From positions 3,224,001 to 3,288,000 of the forward strand of contig NZ_VFPA01000001.1 of NCBI RefSeq assembly GCF_006716445.1: DNA of 64,000 nt, in the 5' to 3' direction. The position numbers were made by a program, and so were the translations under genes. Positions 25,906 through 36,197 of the stretch are shown piece by piece (position 1 is the stretch's first letter; every line of letters starts with the position of its first letter). The notes under the pieces are model-generated. The model searched no databases. It was not told the origin of the DNA and was given only the letters and a program-made list of their open reading frames with translations. Origin of the DNA: Pseudonocardia kunmingensis. GTDB lineage: Bacteria; Actinomycetota; Actinomycetes; Mycobacteriales; Pseudonocardiaceae.

Positions 25906-26583
25906 ATGACCGCGCGTTCAGTTGTCCGGTCCGCGACCTCGCCCGACGTCCGCACCGGTGTGCTGGCCCCCACCGGTTTCCTCGCCGCTTATCTCGCGGT
26001 GGGCCCGGTGTCCGGGGCGCTCGTCGACCGGCCGCTGCCGCTTCCGGGCTCGCCCGCCTCGGAGGTCGCCGCCTTCTACTCCGCCAACCCGATCGCTGTG
26101 GGAACCACCGCCGGGCTGCAGATCATCTCGGTGGCCTGCTTCGCGATGTTCGTCGCCTGGCTCGCTCCCGCCCTCCGTGCAGCGGGGGCCGCGTGGTTGC
26201 CGCCCGTCGGCTACCTGTCCACGGCGGCCATGGTGGTCTCGTCCGTGCTGTCGGGGATCCTCGCCGTGCTCGCGCCGTCGGCGAGCGACAGCGCCGTGAC
26301 GGTCTTGCGCCAGTCGAGCTTCTACGCGGGTGGTGTAGCGAACGTGGTGCTGCTCGGCCTGTTCGTGTTCGGCACGGCACTGGTGCTCGGCCGCGAACGG
26401 CTGTTCGGGAAGCCGACCCGCTGGTTCGGCTTCGTCGCCGGCACGCTCGCCATGGCCTCGGTGTCGTCGCTGGCGTTCTACTACGCCAACGCCTTCCTGC
26501 CGGTCGGCCGCGTGCTGTCGATGGTGTGGACGGTCGTCGCCGGCGTCGTCGTGTACCTCCGCGTGCGGGCGGCGAACCGGTGA
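25906..26583 (+). CDS. Six-helix integral membrane protein, unknown function
   Basis: A 225-residue hydrophobic protein with about six membrane helices and little outside them. The pattern resembles the DUF4386 group of small actinobacterial membrane proteins, but I am not certain of the family. ATG 25906 follows AAGGAG in the loop of a 7-bp inverted repeat. The 3' end overlaps a GTG that opens the carboxylesterase remnant, so the two may once have been an operon. Confidence 0.75.
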   Translation: MTARSVVRSATSPDVRTGVLAPTGFLAAYLAVGPVSGALVDRPLPLPGSPASEVAAFYSANPIAVGTTAGLQIISVACFAMFVAWLAPALRAAGAAWLPPVGYLSTAAMVVSSVLSGILAVLAPSASDSAVTVLRQSSFYAGGVANVVLLGLFVFGTALVLGRERLFGKPTRWFGFVAGTLAMASVSSLAFYYANAFLPVGRVLSMVWTVVAGVVVYLRVRAANR

Positions 26584-27510
26584 GGAGGCGCCGGCGGGCG
26601 TGGGCTGCCGCCGCGTGCCTCGGCGCGGCTGCGCTCACGCTCGGCTGTGCGCCCTGCCGTCCCGTGGCCGCCCGTGGGGGAGCTGCGTTGGCAGGCGCCC
26701 CGGCCGCCGGAGCCGTGGGAGGGGGTGCGTGATGCCACCCGGCTCTGGCTGATCCGTGCCGACGCCGAGGACCGCGCAGGGCGGGCGGCGGCCGAGCTCG
26801 GGTGCGTCGACGGGCCGGCGCCTGCGGTCGCGGAGTGCCTGCGCGCCGTGCCCGCCGAACGGTTGGCAGCGCTGTACTCGGACCGCTCCAACGCGAAACC
26901 TCGCGCACATCACCGACCTGCCGTGGTTCCCGCCGCGGGCACGCCGACTCTGCCCCGACAGCCGCTGGACGCGCTCCAATCCGGCATGGCCAATCACGGC
27001 CGATGATCGCCGGAAGTACCCGGGACGAGATGCGGTCGCTGATCCTCGCGCGGCTCGGCGACGGGCTCGGCCTGGTGACACCGGAGCAGTACGCCCAACT
27101 CGGCAGCGAGTTCTACGGCGCGGATGCCGAGGCGGTGCCGGCGGAATACCCGCAATCCCGGTACGAGTCGCCGATCGACGAGGCGGTGTCCGCACATTCA
27201 CCCGTGTGCGCGTACGAGTTCGCGGAGCCGACCGGGGATGTCATCGAGGGCTCCCGCACGGTGCGCAGCACGGCGTCGACATTCCGAACTTCCTCGACAG
27301 TTGCCGCCAGGAGCCGACACCGAAGACGGACGACGAGGTCTGGTTGGCCGAGTATCTGATCGGGTGCTGGACGTCCTCCGCCCGCACGGGCGAACCCGGC
27401 GGCGGTTGGACCGTCGCGCAGCCCGCTCGAGCCCATTCGATCTCGGTGGCCCATCGGTCCGGTGGACGTGGCCGCCGACAGCCGCTGCGCGTTCTGGCCT
27501 TCTGCGGCCG
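26580..27510 (+). pseudogene. Decayed type-B carboxylesterase (lipoprotein)
   Basis: Pieces of one carboxylesterase appear in order but in different frames. First is a lipoprotein signal with lipobox LTLGC (26580-26650). The early family block PPVGELRWQAPRPPEPWEG follows (about 26660-26720). Next is the post-nucleophile helix region AAAELGCVDG...ECLRAVPAERL (about 26780-26870). Then come STRDEMRSLILARLGDGLGL (about 27010) and finally HGVDIPNF...EYLIGCWTSSARTGEPGGG (about 27265-27410). The GESAG segment is missing between the second and third blocks, and several frameshifts separate the rest. No active enzyme can be made. Blocks were assigned from memory of the family. Confidence 0.75.
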
Positions 27511-27537
27511 GTTGAGAACGCCGGGCCGATTCACGAC

Positions 27538-27599
27538 GGGTGAGCGGAACACCAGGGTCCTCGACACCTGATCGGAAAGCGCTGGTGTTCCGTTCACCC
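27538..27599. terminator. 18-bp inverted repeat
   Basis: GGGTGAGCGGAACACCAG and CTGGTGTTCCGTTCACCC match at 17 of 18 positions across a 26-nt loop. It follows the carboxylesterase remnant, so a terminator is likely; an operator is the alternative. Confidence 0.5.
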
Positions 27600-27919
27600 G
27601 CACGGCCGGCATCTCGGTTCCGGCCGGGCCCCACGCCGATCACCCGGCCGCAGGCGGTCCCGGGCCCGCGCCGCGCGATCGCGCGACACCCGGCCGGCGT
27701 CCTCCGCGGGACGTGGTCTCGGGGCGGGGTGCGTCCGGTTCTCGGCGCGCGACACCGACGTCCCGGGCGACCGGCGTATGCCGCCTGGCGCGCGCACCGG
27801 CGCCTCGGCGCGGGCGGCGACACCGAGATGTCACCGAGAAGGCATCTGCGCGTCATCGGCCCGGTACCGCCCGGACGTGCGGTCACAGCAGCCTCATCGC
27901 TGCCTCACCGGTGCAGCCG
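27600..27919. other. Gene-free stretch
   Basis: About 320 bp between the hairpin and the structured leader of the giant gene. It is GC-rich, with no convincing ORF, repeat or promoter that I can see. Confidence 0.5.
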
Positions 27920-28002
27920 GTTGCTGACGTCTCGCAACTGGCCGACGGTGTGGCACGGCGGCACGGGCCGCCCGGCAGGTCGCTCGCCCCAGGCGCGACG
28001 TG
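27920..28002 (+). promoter_or_regulatory. Structured 5' leader shared with the second giant gene
   Basis: Hairpin 1 is GTTGC-TGACGTCTC-GCAAC (27920-27938). A GGGC/GCCC mini-hairpin follows. Hairpin 2 is GTCGC-tc-GCC, loop CCA, GGCGCGAC (27979-27999). The segment 27965-28002 matches 55684-55721 at 36 of 38 positions, at nearly the same distance from the start codon. Hairpin 1 shows one compensatory base pair between copies. It may be an RNA regulator or a conserved promoter region; I cannot match it to a known riboswitch. Confidence 0.55.
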
Positions 28003-28122
28003 CGACGGGATCTCCGTGCTTCGGGGCCTTCGCGTGCCGGTTCGCGGCCGCGCGTCCCTCCTCCTCTGGTTCTTCTTCCTTCCCCGTGCCGCGTGCTGCG
28101 GCGAACGTCTGGAGATTCCGCT

Positions 28123-31100
28123 ATGGGTGTGGTGTCAGTGGGTGGGGGCGGCGGCCCTGCCCTGCGGGCTGACGTCGACGCCGTGCGGCTGCGGCTCTCG
28201 CTCGCGGACCGGCTGCGGCAGGCTCTGCTGTGGGCCGGCGCCCTCGCCGGTGCCGTCGTCGTGCTGTGGATCGGAGCGGCGTTCCTGACGGCGACCCCGG
28301 CGGTTGCGGCTCCGGTGGCGCAGGTTGTGGCGGTCGGGCAGGGCGCGCCCAAGGCGAGTGGCGTCAGGCCGGCAGGTGGCGGAGACGGTGATTCGGGTTC
28401 GGACGGCGGCGACTCCGGCGACTCCGACTCCGGCGGCGGGAAGAAGTCGGGCGAGAAGGACTCGGACGAGAAGGACTCGGACGAGAAGAAGTCGGACGAG
28501 AAGAAGTCGGACGAGAAGAAGTCGGACGAGAAGAAGTCGACGAGAAGAAGTCCGACGAGAAGAAGTCCGACGAGAAGAAGTCCGACGAGAAGAATTCCGA
28601 CGAGAAGAAGTCCGACGAGAAGTCGAGCGAGAAGGACTCCGGCGAGAAGAAGTCCGGCGACGAGAAGTCCGAGAGGAAGAAGTCGGGCGGCAAGAAGCCC
28701 GACGAGAAGAAGTCGGACGAGAAGGAGTCGGGTGACGAGAAGTCGGACGGGAAGGGCTCCGACGGGAAGGAGCCCGGCGAGAAGACGTCCGAGGGGAGGT
28801 CCTCGGAGAAGAACTCGGGCAGGCAGGAGTCCGGCGAGGAGAAGTCGGACGAGCAGGGGTCGGGCGGGGAGAAGTCGGACAAGCAGGAGTCGGGCAAGCC
28901 GGGGTCCGACGAGAAGAAGACCGGTGAGCAGGAGCCTGGCGAGCGGAAGTCGGGCGAGAAGGATTCCGGCGAGAACGGCGCCGGCAACAAGGCGACCGCC
29001 GGCGAAGACGCTGCTGAGCCCGCGGAGCGCGCCGACAAGGGGTCGAACGGCAGCGGCTCCGCGAGCAAGAGTGCCCAGAAGGCCGACGCCGGGTCTGACG
29101 CGGAGGAGCCGGGCCGGGGGAAGGGCTCGGGCGAGAAGGGCTCGGGCGAGAAGGGCGACCGGGATCCGGGCACCGCGGAGGACCGGGACGCCGACCCGGA
29201 GAACGAGGGGTCGGGGCGGCAGGACGCCCGCGACCGGACGGCGGACCGCTCGAGCAACCCTGACGCCCGGGACGAGGCGAGCGACCGGTCCCGCTCGGAG
29301 CAGGTGGTCGCCTCCGGCGAGCGCCGCCCGAAGGAGCGGGATTCGGATGACGACCGCGAGCGCGGGGGCGGCCGGGACTCGGGTCGGCAGTCCGATGCCG
29401 AGGGACCTGGCCGCGGGGATAGCCACTCCGACGAACCGGGCCGCGGGGCGGAGCGCGCGGTTCGGGAAGCGGGGTCGGCGGCGAGCACCGACCGTTCCGG
29501 GGGCGCCGAGGACGAGTACGCCGCGGGCGAGGTCGGTCCGTCTCGGGGCGCCGGTGAGCGGCAGGCCTCGAGTCGTGGAGCCGAGCACCGTCAGGAACTG
29601 GGCCGGGATGGCGCGGGCCGGGATGGCGCGGACCGTGACGGCGCGGACCGGGATCCGGTAGACCCGGAGCGGGTCGGTGCGGCCGCCGGAGGCCGGGACG
29701 CGGCGGACCGAGAGATCGAGGGCCGGCACCGGCCGGTCCCGGAATCCGCGGCTCGCGACGCCGGAAGCCGGACCGCTGCGAGCCGTGAGGACGAGAACCG
29801 TCGCGGGGCCGGTGCGGATCGGGGCCGTGCGAACGGGATCGCGGGAAGCCGGGATCCGTCCGAGCGGGGCTCCGCGGCGCGTGAGCGGGAGGACGAGGAC
29901 GGCGAGAAGGCCGGGCGCGACCGTTCGCGGCACGCCGACGACGAGCGTGCGGCGTCCTCCGAGCAAGAGCGCAGTCGCGCGGGAGGTCCACGTGCGGGAT
30001 CGGCGGAAGTGGCCGAGATCGTGGAGCGCGTCGCTCGTCTCGACCGGGACCGGGAGCGGGGGGATCGCGACACCGAGCGCAGCGGAACCGCCGAGGACGA
30101 GGCCGAGCGGTTCTCGGAGTGGGTGCGGTCCGGCTCGTCCGGCGAGGAGACCGGCGAGCGCGGGGTGGCGCGTTCCGATACTCCACGGGAAGAACGCGGC
30201 GGGGAGCACGGATCCCGCGACCGGACCGAGCTCGCGGAGGAGCTGACGAGCCGTGCGGGGGAGAGCGGGGCCGAGATCGCAGGAGCGGTCCGGAAGGCCG
30301 TGCGGGAACGGATCCGCGAGCAGGATCGGGAGCAGAGCGACCGTGACCGGCCGGGCGACGCGGGCCGCGAACAGGGTCGTGACGAGGTCCGGCGCGCCGC
30401 GGACGCCGCGCGCGAGGTGACCGACGGCGAGCTCGCTCGCACCGTGAAGGGCCTCGTGGACGAGGCGCTCGACAGCGCGGGCGGAGCAGAGGAGGAGGTG
30501 CGTCGGGCGGTCGAGGTCACCCGGGACGCACTCCGGAAGGCGTCCGGCGAGGACGAGCCGTCCGGCGCCGCCACGAGCCGGGCTCGGCTCGAGGAGGGCG
30601 GCGAGCGGACGACGGCCGCCCGCGCGTCCGAACCGGCGCGGTCGTACCGGCGCTCGGACGCAGACCCCCGCGGCCCCCCGGCCGGTGAGGTCGCGATGAG
30701 CCTGCTCCGGGCGTCGGCGTCGGACGACGATCGGGAGGAGGAACGCGACGACGACCGCGAGGACTCCGACCGCGACTCCGACGACTCGCCGGAGCGGACC
30801 GAGCGGGTGCTCGAGGGCGAGATCGAGCTCGATGAGAGCGAGCAGAAGCTCGAGCAGGCCAAGGAGGACGTCGCGGCAGGCTCGTCCACCGAGGCCGAGT
30901 ACGCCGAGCAGGCCGCAGCGCACCGGAAGCTGGAGCGCCAGGTCGAGGCGGATCGGGAGCGGCTGTCGTCGGACCGGGCCGAGCTGATCGACGAGGTCGT
31001 GGACGGGCACCGGGACCTGTCGGAGCGGGAGCGTGAGCTGGCGGCCGAGGAGGAGCGGGTCTCCTCGGGTGCGGCCGGGGAGAAGGCGCACGAGCGCAAC

Positions 31101-34100
31101 GTCGAGGAGTTCGAGGCGCAGCGCGACGACGTGTACGAGGCCACCGACGAGCTGATGGAGGCCACCGGGCACGACCCGGACGCGGTGTCCGAGGACGACC
31201 TGGACGGTGAGGGCTCGGTCTCGGGGTGCGGGTCGAGCGGCGTGTTCGTCGAGTGCGGCGCGGCCACCGAGAGCGCTGACGGCGAGCGGGACTCCGACCG
31301 GTGCGTGGGCATCTCGGGCCTGTCGGGTTGTGGGGCGTCCTCGCGGTCGGGCGACAACGAGGCGTCGGCGTCGTGCGACGTGTCCGGCGTCTGCGGGAGC
31401 ACAGCCTCGAGCCGGGACGAGGACGGCACGGCCACGCAGGCGTCGGCGCGCTGCACCGGCGACTGCGCGCAGCGTTCCCTGGCCGAGCCGGACGAGGCGT
31501 CCGCCGAGTGCGAGAGCGCTGACGGTTCGTGCGAGAGCCACAGCTCCGGCAACGGGCGGGAGGGCCCCGACGCCGCGGCGCGGCTGGCGAGCCTGAGCGG
31601 CGACCAGCCGGACCGCGACGAGCTCAGCACCAGCGGGGCATCGAGCCGTGGGTCGGCGCAGTGCGAGGGCGGCATCTGCGCGGCATCCAGCTCGGTGGAA
31701 CTGGACGAGGACGGCGAGGCCCGGGCGGAGGCCGAGGTCGAGTGCGGCGCCGGGTGCGCCGGCTCGGCGACCGGCTCGACCGGGGCGGACCACGACGCCG
31801 GCATCGCGGGTGCCGGCACGTCGGCGGCGAAGACCGACGCGGGCTGCACGGTCTCGGGCGGCGCCTGCCGTGCCGTCGCGGAGTCCGAGGTCGACGGGTC
31901 GGACGACCGGGTCGACATCGACGGCGTCGCCACCGTCGAGGTGGACTGCGACGCGGCGGACTGCTCGGGCCGCGGGACGACCGCGACGAGCGGGTCCGCG
32001 AGCGGGCTCGCGGCCGGGGCGAGCCGCGGCAGCACCGGCACCGCGTCGTGCGAGGTGCGGGGTGGCGGGTGTGAGGCCGAGAGCCGCACCGGCACCGAGT
32101 CGGCGGTCGAGGCGGACCGTGACGACGCGGACGACGTCGCGGTGCTGTCGGACGGCGACGCGTTCTCGTCGAGCACGACGAGCACGAGCGTCGACTGCGG
32201 TGGGGCAGCGGGCTGCACGGGCGGGGGTGCGACGACGACGAGCGCGGAGGCGGGTGGCGCCGCGGGCGTCCAGCGGCTCGGCGGCGGCTCGTCACGCTGC
32301 ACGGTCGCCGCAGGCGCCTGCCACGCCGACAGCCACGCCGTGGCGGACCACGCGGCCACGAGCGACGGTCCGGAGAACCGCGCGGCGGAGTCGGGCGCCA
32401 CCGGCGCCCGCTCGACCGGAACCGCCTCCGCCGCTGCGGTGGTGGACTGCACGGGTGTCGTCGGATGCGGCGGCACGGGCGCGAGCGGCACCCGGGCCAC
32501 GGGCACCGGGCGCGCGGTCGACGGCGGGCCCGCTCCGACCCGCGAGACCACCGGGACGTCGAGCTGCGAGGCCAACGCCACCGGGTGCGTGTCGGACTCC
32601 ACCTCCCGGGTGAGCAACGACCACCGGACGACGGACGCGGACGAGTGGCTCGCCGAGCGCACGGCCGAGTCCGCCACCCGCGTGGCCGCGGCCGGGGTGC
32701 GGTCCGCGCACGCAGCGGACCCGCAGGCGCCGCCGCCCGCCGAGGAGACCGAGAAGACGACCACGACCGGCGACACCGGCCCGTTGATCGCGTGGAGCGA
32801 GGCGCACGCGCAGGTCGCCTGCCAGACCGCCGACTGCTCGGGCCGCGCGGCCAGCGCCACGACCGGCTCCGCGTCCGGCGACGTGGCCTACCGCGACAGC
32901 GTCGGCACGACGTCCTGCGAGACCCGGGGAGCCGGCGGCAGCTGCAGGGCGGACACCGACACCCTGGTGCAGGACCGCTCCGAGCCGGTGATGACCGCCC
33001 ACGGGCCGGTGCACGTCTCCGGGCCGGTCAGCGTCTCGCGCTCGAGCGCCGACAGCCGGTGCCCCGTCGGCTCCGCCTCGTGCGGCGGCCGGGCCGCCAG
33101 CGAGACGAACGCGATCGACCTCGGGGTCGGCGAGCGGCGGCGGGGCTCGAACAGCACGGCCGCCTGCACGGTCGCCGGCGGTGGCGGCTGCATCGGCGAG
33201 ACCACGTCCCAGGCGTCCACTGCCCCGGAGTTCGTCATCGATGACGCGGTGACCGAGCAGCCCGCCGCGGAGCAGCCGCGCAGCGGCCCGTCCGGCAACT
33301 CCCGGATGAACGCGGTGCTGGTCGGGTGCGGCATCGGGTGCACCGGCACGGTCAAGGAGGAGATGAACGTCGGCGTCGGCAACGTCGGCGACGGCAACAC
33401 CGGCGACCACAACGTCGGCAACCTCAACGTGGGCGACCACAACGTCGGCAACCTCAACGTGGGCGACCACAACCGGGGCGACCTCAACCGCGGCGACCAC
33501 AACGTCGGTGACCGGAACGTGGGCGACCACAACGACGGTGACCTCAACATCGGCAACCACAACGTCGGCAAGCGCAACGTCGGCCACCGCAACCGGGGCG
33601 ACCTGAACCGCGGCTCCGGCAACAAGGGCGACCGCAACCTCGGCAGCGGGAACGTCGGGAACGGCAACGTCGGAGATCGCAACCGTGGCCACCGCAACCG
33701 GGGCAGCGGCAACGTCGGCAACGACAACCTCGGCAACGGGAACACCGGCAACGCCAACCGGGGCAACAACAACCACGGCAACAACAACCAGGGCCACGGG
33801 AACCGGGGCAGCAACAACCAGGGCAACCGCAACATCGGGGACAGCAACCGGGGGAGCGGCAACCGGGGCAACAGCAACCGGGGCAACGGGAACATCGGCA
33901 GCTACAACATCGGCAACGGGAACGTCGGCAGCCGGAACCGGGGCAACGGCAACACCGGCGACTTCAACGTCGGCAGCGGGAACGTGGGGAGTTACAACCG
34001 GGGTAGCTACAACGTCGGTGACTCGAACGTGGGCAGCTACAACCGCGGTGACGGGAACGTCGGGAGTTACAACCGGGGCAACTACAACGTCGGCAACTCG

Positions 34101-36176
34101 AACGTGGGTAGTTACAACCGCGGTGATGGGAACGTGGGGAGTTACAACCGGGGTAGCTACAACGTCGGTGACTCGAACGTGGGCAGCTACAACCGCGGTG
34201 ACGGGAACGTCGGGAGTTACAACCGGGGCAACTACAACGTCGGCAACTCGAACGTGGGCAGCTACAACCGCGGTGACGGGAACGTCGGGAGTTACAACCG
34301 GGGCAACTACAACGTCGGCAACTCGAACGTGGGTAGTTACAACCGCGGTGATGGGAACGTGGGGAGTTACAACCGGGGCAACTACAACGTCGGCAACTCG
34401 AACGTGGGTAGTTACAACCGCGGTGATGGGAACGTGGGGAGTTACAACCGGGGTAGCTACAACGTCGGTGACTCGAACGTAGGCAGCTACAACCGCGGTG
34501 ATGGGAACGTCGGCGACCACAACGTCGGGAATTACAACGTCGGTAACCGAAACATCGGTGATCGGAACGTCGGGAATGACAACCGGGGTGACGACAACGT
34601 CGGCGATCGGAATGTGGGGAACCGGAACGTCGGCAATGGCAACCGGGGTGACGACAACGTCGGCGATCGGAATGTGGGGAACCGGAACGTCGGCAATGGC
34701 AACCGGGGTGACGACAACGTCGGTAACCGAAACATCGGTGATCGGAACGTCGGGAACGACAACCGGGGTGACGACAACGTCGGTGACCGGAATGTGGGGA
34801 ACCGGAACGTCGGGAATGACAACCGGGGTGACGACAACGTCGGTGACCGGAATGTGGGGAACCGGAACGTCGGGAATGACAACCGGGGTGACGACAACGT
34901 CGGTGACCGGAATGTGGGGAACCGGAACGTCGGGAATGACAACCGGGGTGACGACAACGTCGGTGACCGGAATGTGGGGAACCGGAACGTCGGCAATGAC
35001 AACCGGGGTGACGACAACGTCGGCGACCGGAATGTGGGGAACCGGAACGTCGGCAATGACAACCGGGGCAACGACAACAAGGGCGACGGCAATGTCGGTG
35101 ACCGCAACGTCGGGAACCGGAACCAGGGCAACGACAACCGGGGTGACGACAACGTCGGTGACCGCAACGTCGGGAACCGGAACCTCGGCAACGACAACCG
35201 CGGTGACGACAACACCGGCGACCGCAACGTCGGCAACCGCAACGTCGGCAACGACAACCGGGGCGACGACAACCTCGGGGACCGCAACGTCGGGAACCGG
35301 AACCAGGGCAACGACAACCGGGGCGACGACAACGTCGGCGATCGCAACGTCGGGAACCGGAACCTCGGCAACGACAACCAGGGCAACGACAACAACGGGA
35401 ACGGCAACGTCGGCGATCGGAACACGGGCAACGGGCTGCGCGGCAACGACCAGAAGCAGGGCTGGAACCCCGGCGCCGCGCCGACGGTGGCGGGTGTCGG
35501 TGTGGACCTCGCGAACAACTACCAGCGGGGCATCGGCACCTACAACGACGCCGCGACGCGGCATGATCGGGCGGCATCGCGGGCGACCACGCCGGAGGCC
35601 GCCGCGCGGCACCAGCGGCTCGCGGACTACTACCGCTCGGCGTCGGACCAGCTGAAGGACATCACCCAGCGCAGGGTGCCGAGGGGCATCCACGGTCACA
35701 TCCCCCAGGGCGCGCAGCGGTTCAGCGCCCGCACCGCCGCGGACGGGATCAACCGGGTGCCCGGCCCGGACGGCAGCCGGGTGATGGGTGACAGCCGGGT
35801 GAAGGAGACCGTGCGGCGCGGGCTGACGAAGGTGGCCGGGGCGAGCACGATCATCGGTGTGGGGATCGACGTGGCCGTCGGGGTCTCGAACGGCGAGGAT
35901 CCGGCGCACGCGGTCGGCCGGGCCGGCTCGACGGCGATCGTCGGCGCGGCCGCGGGTGCCGGTGCGCAGGCCGCGATCATCGCGGCGGGGGCGGCGGCCG
36001 CCGTTCCGGTGGCCGGGTGGGCGGTCGCGGGCGGCATCGTCGTGGGCGTCGGCGTCTCGATGCTGTTCGCCAACACCAACGTGGACGACGCGATCGGGGA
36101 CGCCGCCCAAGGGGCGTGGAACGGGGTCAAGTCGGCGGGCCGCGCCGTCGGCGACTTCGTCGGCGGCCTGTTCTGA
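28123..36176 (+). CDS. Giant secreted repeat protein 1 (frameshifted as read)
   Basis: ATG 28123 follows TCTGGAG. Residues 1-63 are a long signal segment (hydrophobic ~34-55, cleavage near AVAA). Then come (K/S/D/E)-rich 5-residue repeats, a Ser/Arg/Asp/Glu-rich stretch to ~30780, a coiled coil (~30790-31190) and a Cys-pair repeat region (~31210-33350). About 138 NxGxx pentapeptides follow (33364-35440). The C-terminus is ~245 residues, with helical segments, a long Ala/Gly hydrophobic stretch and the ending VGDFVGGLF. The N-terminal frame holds to ~28535; one missing base in the 15-bp repeats moves the rest to another frame that stays open to 36176. Restored, it would be ~2684 residues. It is probably exported and surface-exposed. 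The pentapeptides resemble those of mycobacterial PPE-MPTR proteins, but there is no PPE domain. Confidence 0.82.
28456..28625 (+). repeat. 15-bp tandem repeats encoding KSDEK, with frameshift
   Basis: About eleven units of GACGAGAAGAAGTCS encode Asp-Glu-Lys-Lys-Ser. Near 28536-28540 one unit reads AAGTCGACGAG instead of AAGTCSGACGAG, one base short, which shifts the reading frame for everything after it. Confidence 0.85.
33364..35440 (+). repeat. Array of ~138 NxGxx pentapeptide codons
   Basis: A near-continuous 15-bp periodicity encodes Asn-Val/Arg/Ile-Gly-Asp/Asn/Ser-x. Higher-order repeats lie on top: a 75-bp unit (25 residues) across ~33985-34500 and a 60-bp unit (20 residues) across ~34560-35080. 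Three consecutive 60-bp units at 34801-34980 are identical base for base. The periodicity is protein-coding and not CRISPR-like. Confidence 0.92.
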
Positions 36177-36197
36177 GGGACTGTGGAGGAGGTGGCG

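Noticed and set aside
27920..28002. c-di-AMP (ydaO) or c-di-GMP riboswitch
   Set aside because: The diagnostic conserved segments of those classes are not present; only general hairpin resemblance.
28456..28625. Programmed -1 ribosomal frameshifting
   Set aside because: No good slippery heptamer or downstream pseudoknot is visible at the shift, and the paralogue needs no frameshift. A missing base explains it more simply.
28000..29661. Arg/Ser/Thr-rich basic protein in the shifted frame
   Set aside because: It is the frameshifted continuation through the KSDEK repeats; the other frame continues the conserved architecture for 7.6 kb.
33364..35440. Possible CRISPR array or satellite DNA
   Set aside because: The 15/60/75-bp periodicity keeps one protein frame throughout and there are no unique spacers or cas genes.
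33364..36176. Mycobacterial PPE-MPTR protein
   Set aside because: The pentapeptides match, but there is no PPE domain and the protein begins with a Sec-like signal segment and charged repeats.
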